Part shown: positions 33,785-43,557 of the stretch, one piece after another
How the letters are laid out: each line of letters begins with the position of its first letter
Position numbering within the stretch: the stretch's first letter is position 1
NCBI RefSeq assembly: GCF_900142575.1
Contig: NZ_FRBI01000003.1
Span: forward strand, 1 to 43,825
Length of the DNA: 43,825 nucleotides
Source: Actinacidiphila paucisporea
Lineage (GTDB): Bacteria > Actinomycetota > Actinomycetes > Streptomycetales > Streptomycetaceae
Direction: 5' to 3'
Made by a program: the position numbers and the translations under genes
Notes under the pieces: generated by a model
The model's database searches: none
The model's input: the letters and a program-made list of their open reading frames with translations, nothing else
Told to the model about the DNA's origin: nothing

Positions 33785-35425
33785 TCAGGTGCACTTCTTG
33801 TGGGGTGGGGGGACCTTGCCGGACAGGAGGTAGGCGTTGACGGCGGTGTCGATGCAGGTGGAGCCGCGGCCGTAGGCGGTGTGGCCGTCGCCGTCGTAGG
33901 TGAGGAGGTGGCCGGAGGAGAGCTGGGCGGCGAGGGACTGGGCCCAGGCATACGGGGTGGCCGGGTCGCGGGTAGTGCCGACCACCAGGATCGGGGCGGC
34001 GCCCTTGGCCTGGATGCGTTCGGGGTGGCCGGTGGCTGGCAGCGGCCAGTAGCCGCAGATCAGGGAGGACCAGGCCAGGGCGGTGCCGAAGTGGGGGGAG
34101 GCGGCGCGGAAGGAGGCGAGCGCCTTGGTGACGTCGGCCGGGGAACGGAAGGCCGGGGGGAGGTCGAGGCAGTTCACGGCGGCGTTGGCGTACATCAGAT
34201 TGCTGTACTTACCGGTGTCGTCACGCTCGTAATAGCTGTCCGACAGCTGCAGGAGCGGGGCGCCGTCACCCTTGTTCGCGCTGATCAGGGCGCCGCGTAG
34301 GGCGGGCCAGGCCTCCTGGTCGTACATCGCGGCGATCACGCCGGTGGTGCCGAGGGCCTCGGTGAGGGGGCGTGGGGTGCCGGTGGGGAGCGGGTGCTTG
34401 TCGAGGCCGGCGAAGAGGGCGTCGAGGCGGGTGCCCGCGTCAGTGGCGGAGGTGTGGCCGAGCGGGCACTCGGAGCGTTTGACGCAGTCGCGGGCGAAGG
34501 CGCCGAAGGCGGTCTCGAAGCCGCCGGCCTGGATGCGGCTGCTTTGCAGGGCGTCCACGGAGGGGTCCATGGCGCCGTCGAGGACAAGGCGGCCGACGCG
34601 CTGCGGGAAGAGGCCGGCGTAGGTGGCGCCGAGGAAGGTGCCGTAGGACTTGCCGACGTAGTTGAGCTTGGGGTCGCCGAGCAGCTGGCGCAGGACGTCC
34701 ATGTCGCGGGCGGAGTCGACGGTCGAGACGTGGCCGATGAGGCCGGCGGACATCTTCTTGCAGCCGGCGGCGAAGGTACGGTCGGCGGCGGCGAGTTTGT
34801 CGGCCTCTGCGGTGTTGTCGGGGGTGGAGTCGACGGCGGTGTACGCGTCCATCTGCTTGTCGCTGAGGCACTTCACGGGCTCGCTGCGGGCGACGCCGCG
34901 CGGGTCGACGGCGGCCATGTCGTAGCGGGCGGTGACGGCGGCGGGGTAGCCGGTGGCCGCGTACTGCAGGTAGTCGATGGCCGAGCCGCCCGGGCCGCCG
35001 GGGTTGACGAGCAGCGAGCCGAGGCGTTTCCCGGGGCCCGCCGCCTTCTTGCGGGCGACGGCGAGCTTGAGGTCGTGGGCGGCGACGGGGTGGGCGTAGT
35101 CGAGCGGGACCTTCATCGTCGCGCACTCGAAGTCCGGGACGCCGCAGGAGTGCCAGCCGAGCTTCTGCTTGTAGTACGGCGCCAGGTTCGCGGGGGTGGC
35201 GGCCGGGAGCGGCGCGAGCGTGGCCTTGGTGGTCGGCGACGCCGTGTCGGACGGGGCCGGCGCCGCGGTCGCGGCCGGGGCGGGCGAGCCAGGCGCCGAG
35301 GCCGCCGGGGCGGAGGCGGCGGCCTGGTGGCCGGAGCCGCCGGAGCAGGCGGACAGCAGCAGCCCGGTCACCGCGATCACGGTGGCCGGGAAGCGGAGCA
35401 GGCGCGTGGGGTGCTTGAGGTGCAT
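33785..35425 (-). CDS. Secreted lipoprotein alpha/beta hydrolase, tripeptidyl-aminopeptidase-like, 546 aa
   Basis: Begins with a lipoprotein signal (MHLKHPTRLLRFPATVIAVT, then LLLSAC with Cys27), so it is exported and lipid-anchored. After an Ala/Pro-rich linker, NPGGPGGS (141-148) forms the oxyanion region. The nucleophile is Ser260 in GKSYG, and the His lies in DGDGHTAYG near the C-terminus, with Asp in TTRDPATP. This matches the Slp/Tap family of Streptomyces extracellular aminopeptidases. ATG 35425 follows GGGAGGACC. It is the first chromosomal gene beyond tRNA-Thr and is unrelated to the element. Confidence 0.87.
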   Translation of the reverse strand: MHLKHPTRLLRFPATVIAVTGLLLSACSGGSGHQAAASAPAASAPGSPAPAATAAPAPSDTASPTTKATLAPLPAATPANLAPYYKQKLGWHSCGVPDFECATMKVPLDYAHPVAAHDLKLAVARKKAAGPGKRLGSLLVNPGGPGGSAIDYLQYAATGYPAAVTARYDMAAVDPRGVARSEPVKCLSDKQMDAYTAVDSTPDNTAEADKLAAADRTFAAGCKKMSAGLIGHVSTVDSARDMDVLRQLLGDPKLNYVGKSYGTFLGATYAGLFPQRVGRLVLDGAMDPSVDALQSSRIQAGGFETAFGAFARDCVKRSECPLGHTSATDAGTRLDALFAGLDKHPLPTGTPRPLTEALGTTGVIAAMYDQEAWPALRGALISANKGDGAPLLQLSDSYYERDDTGKYSNLMYANAAVNCLDLPPAFRSPADVTKALASFRAASPHFGTALAWSSLICGYWPLPATGHPERIQAKGAAPILVVGTTRDPATPYAWAQSLAAQLSSGHLLTYDGDGHTAYGRGSTCIDTAVNAYLLSGKVPPPHKKCT

Positions 35426-35512
35426 CGGCGGCTCAGGTCCTCCCGTCGGATGAGTGCGAGCGTAACTGGCGGCGGGCGGGGACAACTGGGATCGGTGTCC
35501 CCTAATGAGTGA

Positions 35513-36730
35513 TTACGAGCTTTGCGGCGGTTTGCGGGATTGCGGGACGGTGTGGGGTGGGTAGGCAATCCACGGGGCCGCGGTGGGGGTGCGGGTGGCG
35601 GGAAGCGAGGGCGGCAGGGGCGGCGAGGGCCGCAAGGGAGACAAGGGAGACAAGGGGGGAGCGAAGGATGGGGGGAATCCGGGTGGCACGGGCGATACCG
35701 GCGGCACCAGCGGTACGGGCAGTACCGGGGCTACGGGCAGGACGGGCGGTGCCGGCGCTGCGGGCGATACGGGGGCCGGCGGCGGGGTGACGGTCTTGGC
35801 GGGGCCGTCGAGCTTCTCCGTCATGTAGCCGGCGATCTGGGCGAAGAGTTCGCGGTGGGCGGCGATGCCGTCGATGACCCGCACCTCGTCGCCGTGTGGG
35901 TGCAGGGCGGCACGCAACCGCAGGGTGGCGGCGCGGGCGGCGGTGTCGCCGGTGGCGACGGCCAGCAGCAAGGAGGGGCGTGGCAGTGATGAGGGGGCAA
36001 GAGGTGGATACAGACCGGAGATCCCGGCGGCGGCGCCGTAGCGGCCCGTGGTGGCGAGTGCTTCGCGTACGGCGCAGGGGGCGCCGGCGCCGACCCCGAT
36101 GACGCCGGTGGCGGTACGGGCGGCCAGCACGCGGTAGCGGCGCGCGACTTCGGCGAGGGCGGTGGCGGGGCCGTGGGCGGAGCCGGGCGCGCAGTGGGCG
36201 GGCAGCACGAGGACGAAGGAGTCGGCGGTCCGGCGCTTGGTGGCGAGGGCGAAGCCGCCGTAGAGGTCGGTTTCCGCGTCGGCGGGCAGGTGGGCCACGA
36301 CGACCGGGAAGCCGATCCCGGCCGCCTTCCGCGAGGCGTACTGCGGCGGCAGCCACACCCGGGTGCCGTCCTGGAGCTGATCGAGGGTGCCGCCCGCCGG
36401 ATGCCCGAGAGTGCGCACCTCGGGCGGCGGCGGGGCGGGCTCCGGTGTACGGGCCGGTGGCGGTGGTACGAGGACGGGCGCGAGCGCGGCCGCCCCGGCG
36501 TCGACCTCTTCCCGGCCGCCACCACCGAGGAGCGGTAGGGCCAGCGCTGCGGCCAGCAGCGCCGCGGTCCCGGCGGCGCCCGCGCGGACGGCGGTACCGC
36601 TACGGTCCACGGGCAGCTCGTACGCCTTCCCGGCCCGCTCGGCCCACCAGTGCCGCAGCGCGCGATGCCCGAGCAGTACGGCCGCGGCACCGGCCAGCAC
36701 CATCGTTACGGTCCGCACGACGTCAGCCAC
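35513..36730 (-). CDS. Membrane protein with Pro-rich C-terminal tail, 405 aa
   Basis: Two N-terminal hydrophobic segments (TMVLAGAAAVLLGHRAL; AGAAGTAALLAAALALPLLG) anchor the protein, after which lies an extracytoplasmic-like domain (TRVWLPPQYASRKAAGIGFPVVVAHLP, FVLVLPAHCAPGSAHGPAT). The middle resembles an alpha/beta-hydrolase-type esterase fold, although no clear GxSxG is seen. The last 80 residues are a low-complexity Pro/Val/Leu tail encoded by near-tandem repeats, such as GGGAGACAA. GTG at 36730 after GAAGGGG is chosen; the frame up to 36853 is not needed. It precedes the hydrolase and follows holB on the same strand. Confidence 0.65.
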   Translation of the reverse strand: MADVVRTVTMVLAGAAAVLLGHRALRHWWAERAGKAYELPVDRSGTAVRAGAAGTAALLAAALALPLLGGGGREEVDAGAAALAPVLVPPPPARTPEPAPPPPEVRTLGHPAGGTLDQLQDGTRVWLPPQYASRKAAGIGFPVVVAHLPADAETDLYGGFALATKRRTADSFVLVLPAHCAPGSAHGPATALAEVARRYRVLAARTATGVIGVGAGAPCAVREALATTGRYGAAAGISGLYPPLAPSSLPRPSLLLAVATGDTAARAATLRLRAALHPHGDEVRVIDGIAAHRELFAQIAGYMTEKLDGPAKTVTPPPAPVSPAAPAPPVLPVAPVLPVPLVPPVSPVPPGFPPSFAPPLSPLSPLRPSPPLPPSLPATRTPTAAPWIAYPPHTVPQSRKPPQSS

Positions 36731-36935
36731 GGCAACCCCTTCGGGACGGCTGCGGCCCCGCGAGGACGGCAAGCAGGCAGGACCACTGCCTGCACCTTGC
36801 AACGGAGACGGCCCCAGCCCCGGCTGCCGTCGCGTGCACCGGGCCGCGATCACCCGAACGCCGCATCGCGTCCCGGCGGGGACGCGCGAGTCGGGCCGCC
36901 CGGGGCGCCGGACCTCGGGGGGCGCGGGCGGTGGG

Positions 36936-38129
36936 TCAGCCCGCGCGGAGGGCGAGGGTCATGGCCTCGACGGCGAGGAGGGGGGCGACGTTGCGGTCGA
37001 GGGCGTCGCGGCAGGCGAGCACGGCCTCGATGCGGCGCAGGCTGTGCTCGGGGCGGGAGGTGGCGGCGATCTGCCGGATGCCGTCGTCGACCTCGGTATT
37101 GGCGATCCGCTCGCCCGTACCGAACTGGACGGTGAGCACATCGCGATAGAAGGAGGCGAGGTCGGTGAGAGCGAGGTCGAGGGAGTCGCGCTGGGTGCGG
37201 GTGGAGCGGCGCTTCTGGCGGTCGGCGAGTTCCTTCATGGCACCCGCGGTGCCACGCGGCATCCGGCTGCCCGCGCCCGCCGCGGCGCCGAGGGCGGCCC
37301 GCATCTCCTCGGTCTCCTTGGCGTCGACGCCCTCGGCGACCGCCTTGGCGTCCTCGGCCGCCGCGTCGACGAGTTCCTGCGCCGCACGCAGGCAGCCGCC
37401 GATGTCGCCGACCCGCAGCGGCAACCGCAGCACCGCCGCCCGGCGCTCCCGCGCCGACTCGTCGGTGGCCAGCCGCCTGGCCCGCCCGATGTGGCCCTGG
37501 GTGGCGCGCGCGACGTCCGCCGCGAGCCGCGGGTCGATACCGTCGCGCCGGGTCAGCACGTCCGCGACGGCCTCGACGGACGGTGTGCGCAGGCTGAGCA
37601 GCCGGCAGCGCGAGCGGATCGTCGGCAGGGCGTCCTCCACCGAGGGGGCGCAGAGCAGCCAGACCGTGCGGGGCGCCGGCTCCTCCACGGCCTTGAGCAG
37701 CACGTTCCCGGCGCCCTCGGTCAGCCGGTCGGCGTCCTCGATGACGATCACCTGCCAACGGCCGACCGCCGGGGACAGCGACGCCCGCCGCACCAGGTCC
37801 CGGGTGTCCTTGACGCCGATGGACAGCAGGTCGGTGCGGACGAATTCGACGTCGGCGTGCGTACCGACCAGCGTCGTATGGCAGCCGTCGCAGAAGCCGC
37901 ACCCGGGGGCGGCACCGAGCGCCCGGTCGGGGCTGACGCACTGCAGTGCGGCGGCGAAGGCACGGGCGGCGGTGGAACGGCCGGACCCGGGGGGGCCGGT
38001 GAAGAGCCAGGCGTGGGTCATACGCGACCCGGCGCCACCGGACGTCACGAGAGCGTCGGCGTCCGCCGCGGCAGCGGACAGTTCGGCCACCACATGGGCC
38101 TGGCCGACCACGTCGTCCCATACGGTCAC
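36936..38129 (-). CDS. holB: DNA polymerase III subunit delta prime, 397 aa
   Basis: Clamp-loader ATPase-type subunit. Walker A GPPGSGRS (45-52), zinc-module Cys64, Cys77, Cys80 and Cys83 (CGFCDGC), and Walker-B-like VIVIEDADRL are visible. The C-terminal helical part continues to 36936. GTG 38129 with AAGGGAG upstream is preferred to the longer frame to 38696, which is only repeats. holB is a core gene, marking this side as chromosome. Confidence 0.9.
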   Translation of the reverse strand: MTVWDDVVGQAHVVAELSAAAADADALVTSGGAGSRMTHAWLFTGPPGSGRSTAARAFAAALQCVSPDRALGAAPGCGFCDGCHTTLVGTHADVEFVRTDLLSIGVKDTRDLVRRASLSPAVGRWQVIVIEDADRLTEGAGNVLLKAVEEPAPRTVWLLCAPSVEDALPTIRSRCRLLSLRTPSVEAVADVLTRRDGIDPRLAADVARATQGHIGRARRLATDESARERRAAVLRLPLRVGDIGGCLRAAQELVDAAAEDAKAVAEGVDAKETEEMRAALGAAAGAGSRMPRGTAGAMKELADRQKRRSTRTQRDSLDLALTDLASFYRDVLTVQFGTGERIANTEVDDGIRQIAATSRPEHSLRRIEAVLACRDALDRNVAPLLAVEAMTLALRAG

Positions 38130-38664
38130 CGCGTACTCCCTTCGCCACAGGCCTCCATTCTGCGCCATGCCGCTGACACCCATGCCACCACCGGACGGGT
38201 GCCCACCCGCGCGTGCCCGTGCACATGGCAGTTCCGCGAGCAGGCCACCCGCGACGCCTCCCTCGCCACCGGCGGCCCGCCGCCCTGCCCCCACCCCCAC
38301 AGACCGTTGCCACCAACGCACCGCAGGAGGGGGGACGACCCGGCGGCGGCCCCCGCCCTGCCCCCACCCAACCCCCACAGACCGTTGGCCGCCGACGCAC
38401 CGCAGGAGGGGACGATCCGGGGGTGTCCCCGCAGGACTGCGCACGATGGCCGCTGGAAGGTTCGGAAAGTGCCGAGGTGCGCGGTCCGAGGAGATACTCC
38501 CCGGAGTGGCCCCGACCCGCCCACGCACCGCAGGCGCCCCCACCCACGGCGGCGAGCGGCTGCCCCCACCGCAGCCCGCACACCGCAACCGCGCGCCAGG
38601 CGCCCCCGCCCAAGCCGCACCCCACCGCGGCCCAGCCCGCCGCAGGCGGACCGTACTCAGAGGC
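38130..38664. repeat. Intergenic G+C-rich direct repeats of about 70 bp
   Basis: Two long imperfect copies, at about 38279-38345 and 38348-38421, share CCCTGCCCCCACC, CCCACAGACCGTTG and ACGCACCGCAGGAGGGG. A third partial copy with CACGCACCGCAGGCG follows at about 38522. No gene is seen in the 535 bases between holB and the asparagine-synthase-like gene; open frames here are by-products of the repeat. Similar intergenic units occur elsewhere in Streptomyces in my recollection. Confidence 0.55.
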
Positions 38665-40923
38665 TCAGAGGGAGAGCCGCTGCACCCCACTCGCAACCGC
38701 CCGCCGCCCAGGCGACTCCGTGCCGGTCCAGCACGAACCCCGCCGCGCCAGCAGCCGCCGCAGCCACAGCTCCACGGCGACCAGCTCCCCCAGGCCGTCC
38801 AGCGGAGCCGCGGGCGTGGAGGCCGCCGCTCGCAGGGCGTCGCGTACGGCCCGCGCGTCGACCAGGCCCGCGTCGGCCAGCAGCGGGGCCTCGAACAGCT
38901 CGATCAGCGGGTCGATCGCCGAGCGGACGCCGGCCCTGGCGGCCGCCGCCGTGGCCGAGGTGTGGGAGGCGGCGCCCCAGCCGGCAGGCAGGTCGCGGAC
39001 GCCGGCGCTGGCGAGCACGTCGCGCAGGATGTCGGCGCGCGCGCCGGGCCGGACGCGCAGGGCGCCGGGCAGGGCGCGGGCGGCGCGGACGACGGCGTTG
39101 TCGAGGTAGGGCGCGTGCAGCCGCTGGCTGGGGACGGCGGCGGCCTGCTCCAGGACGCGGAAGTCGGCGGCGTGCCGGGCGAGCGCGGCTCGGGCCCGCC
39201 GCTCGCCGGGGCGTTCGATCGGCCAGGGCCGCCTGGCCGCGTCCTGCAGCCGGACCGACACCTCGGCCAGCGCCTCGCCGGTGAGCCATCGGGCGGCCGG
39301 CCCGGGCCGCACCCAGGCCATCGCGGCGAGCGACGCCCCGATGGGACCGTCGGACCCCCCGAGGGAGACGCCGAAGGACCCGTCGGAGGCGTACCGCAGC
39401 AGCCGGGCCGCCGCGTCCTCCACACCCTGTTGATAAGGGGTGCGGGCCAGCCGCCGCGCGGCCCGGTAGACGGTGATCGGCACGGTGAAGGGCACCAGCA
39501 CCGCCGGCCCCGCGGCAGCGGACCCGCCGGCCCGGGTCAGCGCGGCGACGGGCCGTACGAGGTGCCGCCGGCGCCGGTCCATGAGCAGGTCGGCGAGCCG
39601 AGCGGGGTGCGCGTCGAGCACCTGCCGGGCGCCGAAGCCGATGAGGTGGTCGGCGCCGCCCGCGGCGAGCCGGCGGCGGTGGCGTTCGGCGACGATCAGC
39701 GAGGGGCCGGGCTCGTCGGTGAGCGGTACGGCGGGGCCGCCGTTGAGGTCGGCGTAGGGCAGGGCTTCCGCGCCGCCGGGTACGACGACGTGCCGCAGCC
39801 GCGGGTCGGCGGCCAGTTCGCCGGCCCTGGCCAGCTCGCCGTCCCGCAGCGGCCGTCCGCCTTCGGTGAGGTCGTTGAAGGTGACGGCGAGCAGGCGTTC
39901 GCCGGCCAGCGAGCCGGGCGCGCCCGGGAGGGTGCCGGGCATGCCGGGGAGTCCGGCGGCGAGCAGCGCCAGCGTGGCGGAGGCGCTGCCGCCCGACAGG
40001 TCGGCGCCGATTCCGGGGGCGGGGATCAGCCCGCTGCCGAAGGGGTCCTCCTCGTGGCCCAGGCCGCCCGCGTCGGGCACGAACCGGGGCTGCGCCAGCC
40101 GCGCCCGTACCGACTCGACGAGCGCGTCGCGTATCGCCGCGATGGCCGCGTCGGCGTCCGCGGCGGTGGCCGGCTGATGGCCGAGGGCGAGCGAGGCGGT
40201 GGGCTCGTAGCCGGTGATCTCGGGGGCGCCGTCGCGCAGGGTCAGCGCGTGGCCGGGTGGGACGCGGCGTACTCCGAGGTACGGCGTGCCGTCGCCGAGC
40301 GCCTCGGGGGCGTCGGGGCAGGCGAGCATGGCGGCCAGGTGGGTGACGTCGAGCCCGGCCTCGATGAGGTCGGCGAGCGGCAGCGCGGCGGTGGCGTAGG
40401 CCGTACCACGGGAGAAGCGGGTGTGGAAGACGGGTCTGGCGCCGGCGAGGTCGCCCAGCACGGTGATGCGGCGGCCCAGTTGCAGGACGGCGGTGTAACT
40501 GCCGGGCCAGGCGGTCACATGGCGCAGCGCACCGCCGCGGGCGGCGAGCAGGCCGAGCCGCAGGTCGGCGTCGCTGGCGCCGCAGCGCCCGAGGATCGCG
40601 AGCCGCGCGATGCCCTGCGAGCCGCCGCCCGTACCGCCGTTGGCGCGCGAGCCGTAACCGCCGCCGTACGCGCTGCCGTTGCCGCCGGAGGTGCGGGCAG
40701 TGCCGGACGTGGGGGATGCGTACGAGGACGAGCCGTACGTCCCTCCCGGGTGCGCGGAGTCCGCGTCCACGACCCGCACCTCGTCAGGGCGCCAGTCGCC
40801 CACCGCCCACAGCGGATCGAGGTCTCCCCACAGGAGTTGGGCGCCGACCGGCAGCAGGGTGCGCCCGCTGTCGCCGTGAACGGGACCCGCGGTGGCACTG
40901 CTCCACCCCACCAACCACCGCAT
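38665..40923 (-). CDS. Asparagine-synthase-family protein without glutaminase Cys, 752 aa
   Basis: The C-terminal half has the PPi-loop motif DLSGGSAS (308-315), which in the family adenylates a carboxylate with ATP. Asparagine synthase domain features continue (YLDNAVVRAARALP). The start is MRWLVG, with no Cys2 nucleophile, so ammonia cannot come from glutamine hydrolysis here. A Ser/Gly-rich insertion lies at 60-103. Such AsnB-like proteins include lasso-peptide cyclases and beta-lactam synthetases, but no precursor or leader peptidase is visible and no product can be named. ATG 40923 with GGAGGCG upstream is preferred; the frame stays open to 41403 without support. Confidence 0.75.
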   Translation of the reverse strand: MRWLVGWSSATAGPVHGDSGRTLLPVGAQLLWGDLDPLWAVGDWRPDEVRVVDADSAHPGGTYGSSSYASPTSGTARTSGGNGSAYGGGYGSRANGGTGGGSQGIARLAILGRCGASDADLRLGLLAARGGALRHVTAWPGSYTAVLQLGRRITVLGDLAGARPVFHTRFSRGTAYATAALPLADLIEAGLDVTHLAAMLACPDAPEALGDGTPYLGVRRVPPGHALTLRDGAPEITGYEPTASLALGHQPATAADADAAIAAIRDALVESVRARLAQPRFVPDAGGLGHEEDPFGSGLIPAPGIGADLSGGSASATLALLAAGLPGMPGTLPGAPGSLAGERLLAVTFNDLTEGGRPLRDGELARAGELAADPRLRHVVVPGGAEALPYADLNGGPAVPLTDEPGPSLIVAERHRRRLAAGGADHLIGFGARQVLDAHPARLADLLMDRRRRHLVRPVAALTRAGGSAAAGPAVLVPFTVPITVYRAARRLARTPYQQGVEDAAARLLRYASDGSFGVSLGGSDGPIGASLAAMAWVRPGPAARWLTGEALAEVSVRLQDAARRPWPIERPGERRARAALARHAADFRVLEQAAAVPSQRLHAPYLDNAVVRAARALPGALRVRPGARADILRDVLASAGVRDLPAGWGAASHTSATAAAARAGVRSAIDPLIELFEAPLLADAGLVDARAVRDALRAAASTPAAPLDGLGELVAVELWLRRLLARRGSCWTGTESPGRRAVASGVQRLSL

Positions 40924-41060
40924 CGTCGCCTCCACAGGCTGTGGACAGCCGATGCGCAGGCTCCGACCCACCGCTTGCTCGCGCGCGCCTCGCCCCGCCA
41001 TGCCGCCACGTCTGACGTCCGAAAGACCATGCTGCCACGTGGACACCCGCAAGGAGGCGC

Positions 41061-41399
41061 ATGAGTGCTCCCGGGTGCGCCGGTTCGTGCGCCGGATGCC
41101 CGGCCGCCGCCGAGGAACAGCACGGCGACCGACGCGGATCGAGGCCGATCGACGCGGATCCGCAACGGACCAACAACAGAAAGATGTCAGCCGGGGCCCG
41201 CCGGAGGTACGCAATCGGGGCGTTGCGGACAGCCGCGGGGGGCGGGAGTCGCCGCCCGGCCGAAACGTCGGGTTCGCGCCAAAGTTTTGGCGCGGGGGCG
41301 GCGCACGCCGGGCACATGCCGGAGGTGATATGCCGGGTAACAGGGGCAGTTGGCGGCGATCGTTTCCCGCCGCGGAATCTTCGTCCGCGGCGTCGCTGA
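41061..41399 (+). CDS. Doubtful small Cys-containing ORF, 112 aa
   Basis: ATG 41061 has an ideal AAGGAGG with seven bases between. The first 20 residues contain Cys6, Cys10 and Cys13 in CAGSCAGC. Codon bias is strong in the first 25 codons and then weakens, so it may be a short peptide whose frame continues by chance, or noise. The rest is Arg-rich. No homologue is recognised. Confidence 0.25.
   Translation: MSAPGCAGSCAGCPAAAEEQHGDRRGSRPIDADPQRTNNRKMSAGARRRYAIGALRTAAGGGSRRPAETSGSRQSFGAGAAHAGHMPEVICRVTGAVGGDRFPPRNLRPRRR
41275..41294. promoter_or_regulatory. 20-bp palindrome
   Basis: CGCGCCAAA-GT-TTTGGCGCG is a perfect 9-bp inverted repeat with a 2-base spacer, in the gap between the divergent genes. 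A candidate operator or part of a small hairpin. Confidence 0.35.
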
Positions 41400-41580
41400 T
41401 CACCGTTCGGCACGCCGCCGCCGCACCGCAGCCGCGACGTGGAGCGACGACGGAAGCCGAGCACGACTACGGCGCGTGCACGGCGAGGCGTGCCCTCCTC
41501 GCCCCCGGCGGTCGCGTCCGGCCGCCGGAACGCGGCCCGCGGGCGCCCGGAAACGGATGGGCGGCCCGCGCACGACACAC

Positions 41581-41612
41581 GGCCCGGGGGGCGACTCAAC
41601 GCCCCCCGGGCC
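41581..41612. terminator. Perfect 13-bp stem-loop, possible bidirectional terminator
   Basis: GGCCCGGGGGGCG (41581-41593) and CGCCCCCCGGGCC (41600-41612) with loop ACTCAA. No T-run on either side. Confidence 0.55.
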
Positions 41613-42141
41613 GGTCCGCCACCCGCGGGGATTGTGGCAGCGGAACTCGCTGGCCCGCCGCACCCCGCCATAGCCGCCTGGCGGAAGCGCGGGCCGACCC
41701 ACGGCTCACCATGCAACCGCCCGCACCCGCTTCGGCACAGAGCGCACAGGCGGGCGCACGGCCACATATACCGGGAGCACACGCCGCTCACCGCCGACGG
41801 CGGTCCGCCGGCCCCCCTCCTGGCGTCGCCGGCCGTCGATCATCGGATCGCCGGGGGATGTTCGGGCGGGGCACTTTCCGCGCTACGGGCGCGTTCGGGT
41901 AAGGGGCTGGATTCGCGCCATCCGACACGAGACCCTTAACGGTCGGGAGGCGGCGAACTACGCTGGGTGTATCCGGTTCGCACCCGTACGTGCGGCTCGG
42001 ATATCCGGCACAGGCACCGCGCTCGCCGCCAACGGGCCCCCGCGGTGGCTGAATCGGACTCCAGGGGAGGGCGGCCCCCGCAGCCCCGACGACAGACCAG
42101 GCCCGCCGGCCTGCCCCAGCGGCATCACGAGGTGAACCGCA

Positions 42142-43557
42142 GTGAACAGAGAACACCGCGGGCCGAACGAGAAACTCGGCACCCTTCTCGGTCTGGCCGG
42201 CATCAGCAACGCCGGACTCGCCCGCCGGGTCAACGACCTTGGCGCACAACGCGGTCTGACGCTGCGATATGACAAGACGTCGGTCGCCCGCTGGGTCGCC
42301 AAGGGCATGGTGCCGCAGGGCGCCGCGCCCCATCTGATCGCCGCCGCGATCGGCAGCAAGCTCGGCCGTCCCGTACCGCTGCACGAGATAGGGCTCGCCG
42401 ACGCCGATCCGGCACCGGAGGTCGGTCTCGCCTTCCCGCGCGACGTCGGCGAGGCGGTGAAATCGGCCACCGATCTGTGGCGGCTGGACCTCGCCGGGCG
42501 GCGCGGGCCGGGCGGCTCCGGAATCTGGCAGAGTTTGGCCGGATCTTTCGCAGTGAGCGCTTACGTGACACCCGCGTCCCGCTGGCTGATCACCCCGGCC
42601 GACGCGACGGTCGCGCGCGACGCGCCCGCGCCCGGCATGGCGCACGTCGGGCACACCGATGTCTCCAAGCTCCGCGAGGCCGCCGAGGACGCCCGGCGCT
42701 GGGACTCCAAGTACGGCGGTGGCGACTGGCGTTCCGGCATGGTGCCGGAGTGCCTGCGGGTCGAGGCGGCGCCGCTGCTGCTCGGCTCGTACAGCGACGA
42801 CGTCGGCCGCGCGCTCTTCGGCGCCACCGCCGAACTGACCCGGCTGGCCGGGTGGATGGCCTTCGACACCGGTCAGCAGGAGGCCGCCCAGCGGTATTAC
42901 ATCCAGGCGCTGCGGCTCGCCCGGGCCGCCGCGGACGTGCCGCTCGGCGGATACGTGCTCGCGTCGATGTCGCTGCAGGCGACGTACCGCAACTTCGCCG
43001 ACGAGGGCGTCGACCTCGCGCAGGCCGCCCTGGAGCGCAACCGCGGCCTCGCGACGGCCCGCACGATGAGTTTCTTCCACCTCGTCGAGGCGCGCGCCCA
43101 CGCCAAAGCCGGCGAGGCGGCGGCCTGCGGGGCCTCGCTCGCCGCGGCGGAAGCGCTGCTCGAACGGGCCAGGGAGGGCGACGCCGACCCGAGCTGGCTC
43201 GGCTTCTACTCCTACGACCGGCTCGCCGCCGACGCCGCCGAGTGCTACCGCGACCTGCGCATCCCCCGCCAGGTCCAACGTTTCACCGAACACGCGCTCG
43301 CCAAGCCGACGGAGGAGTTCGTGCGGTCGCACGGGTTGCGGCTCGTCGTCTCCGCCGTCGCCGAACTGGAGTCCGGCAATCTCGACGCGGCCTGCGCGGC
43401 GGGCGTCAAGGCAGTCGAGGTCGCCGGCCGGATCTCCTCCGCCCGCACCACCGAGTACGTCCGCGACCTCCTCCACCGCCTGGAGCCCTACTCCCACGAG
43501 CCGCGCGTGCTCGAACTCCGCGAACGCGCGCGGCCGTTATTGGCCGCACCCGCGTAA
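42142..43557 (+). CDS. Streptomyces TPR-type regulator (NsdA-like), 471 aa
   Basis: N-terminal segment [20 protein letters not shown] followed by [19 protein letters not shown] resembles the HTH-like start of Streptomyces NsdA-like developmental regulators; whether it is NsdA itself is uncertain. The C-terminal half is TPR-like ([47 protein letters not shown]). The start is a GTG preceded by CGAGGTG. Next gene is out of the window. Members of the group regulate development and antibiotic production; target unknown. Confidence 0.7.
   Translation: MNREHRGPNEKLGTLLGLAGISNAGLARRVNDLGAQRGLTLRYDKTSVARWVAKGMVPQGAAPHLIAAAIGSKLGRPVPLHEIGLADADPAPEVGLAFPRDVGEAVKSATDLWRLDLAGRRGPGGSGIWQSLAGSFAVSAYVTPASRWLITPADATVARDAPAPGMAHVGHTDVSKLREAAEDARRWDSKYGGGDWRSGMVPECLRVEAAPLLLGSYSDDVGRALFGATAELTRLAGWMAFDTGQQEAAQRYYIQALRLARAAADVPLGGYVLASMSLQATYRNFADEGVDLAQAALERNRGLATARTMSFFHLVEARAHAKAGEAAACGASLAAAEALLERAREGDADPSWLGFYSYDRLAADAAECYRDLRIPRQVQRFTEHALAKPTEEFVRSHGLRLVVSAVAELESGNLDAACAAGVKAVEVAGRISSARTTEYVRDLLHRLEPYSHEPRVLELRERARPLLAAPA

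Larger units (their letters stand above)
40924..42141. other. 1.2-kb gap between the asparagine-synthase-like gene and the TPR regulator
   Basis: The region contains a terminator stem and a palindrome, listed separately, and one doubtful small ORF. Codon bias outside these is poor in all frames. Promoters for the flanking divergent genes must lie here but cannot be placed with confidence. Confidence 0.5.

Noticed and set aside
36387..39284. 965-aa plus-strand frame
   Set aside because: It overlaps holB, the repeat tract and other genes on the opposite strand, with no domain or ribosome site.
37165..41064. 1299-aa plus-strand open frame across holB and the asparagine-synthase-like gene
   Set aside because: It is antisense to genes with clear motifs. 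Its repetitive Arg/Pro/Gly/Ala composition is typical of high-GC shadow frames.
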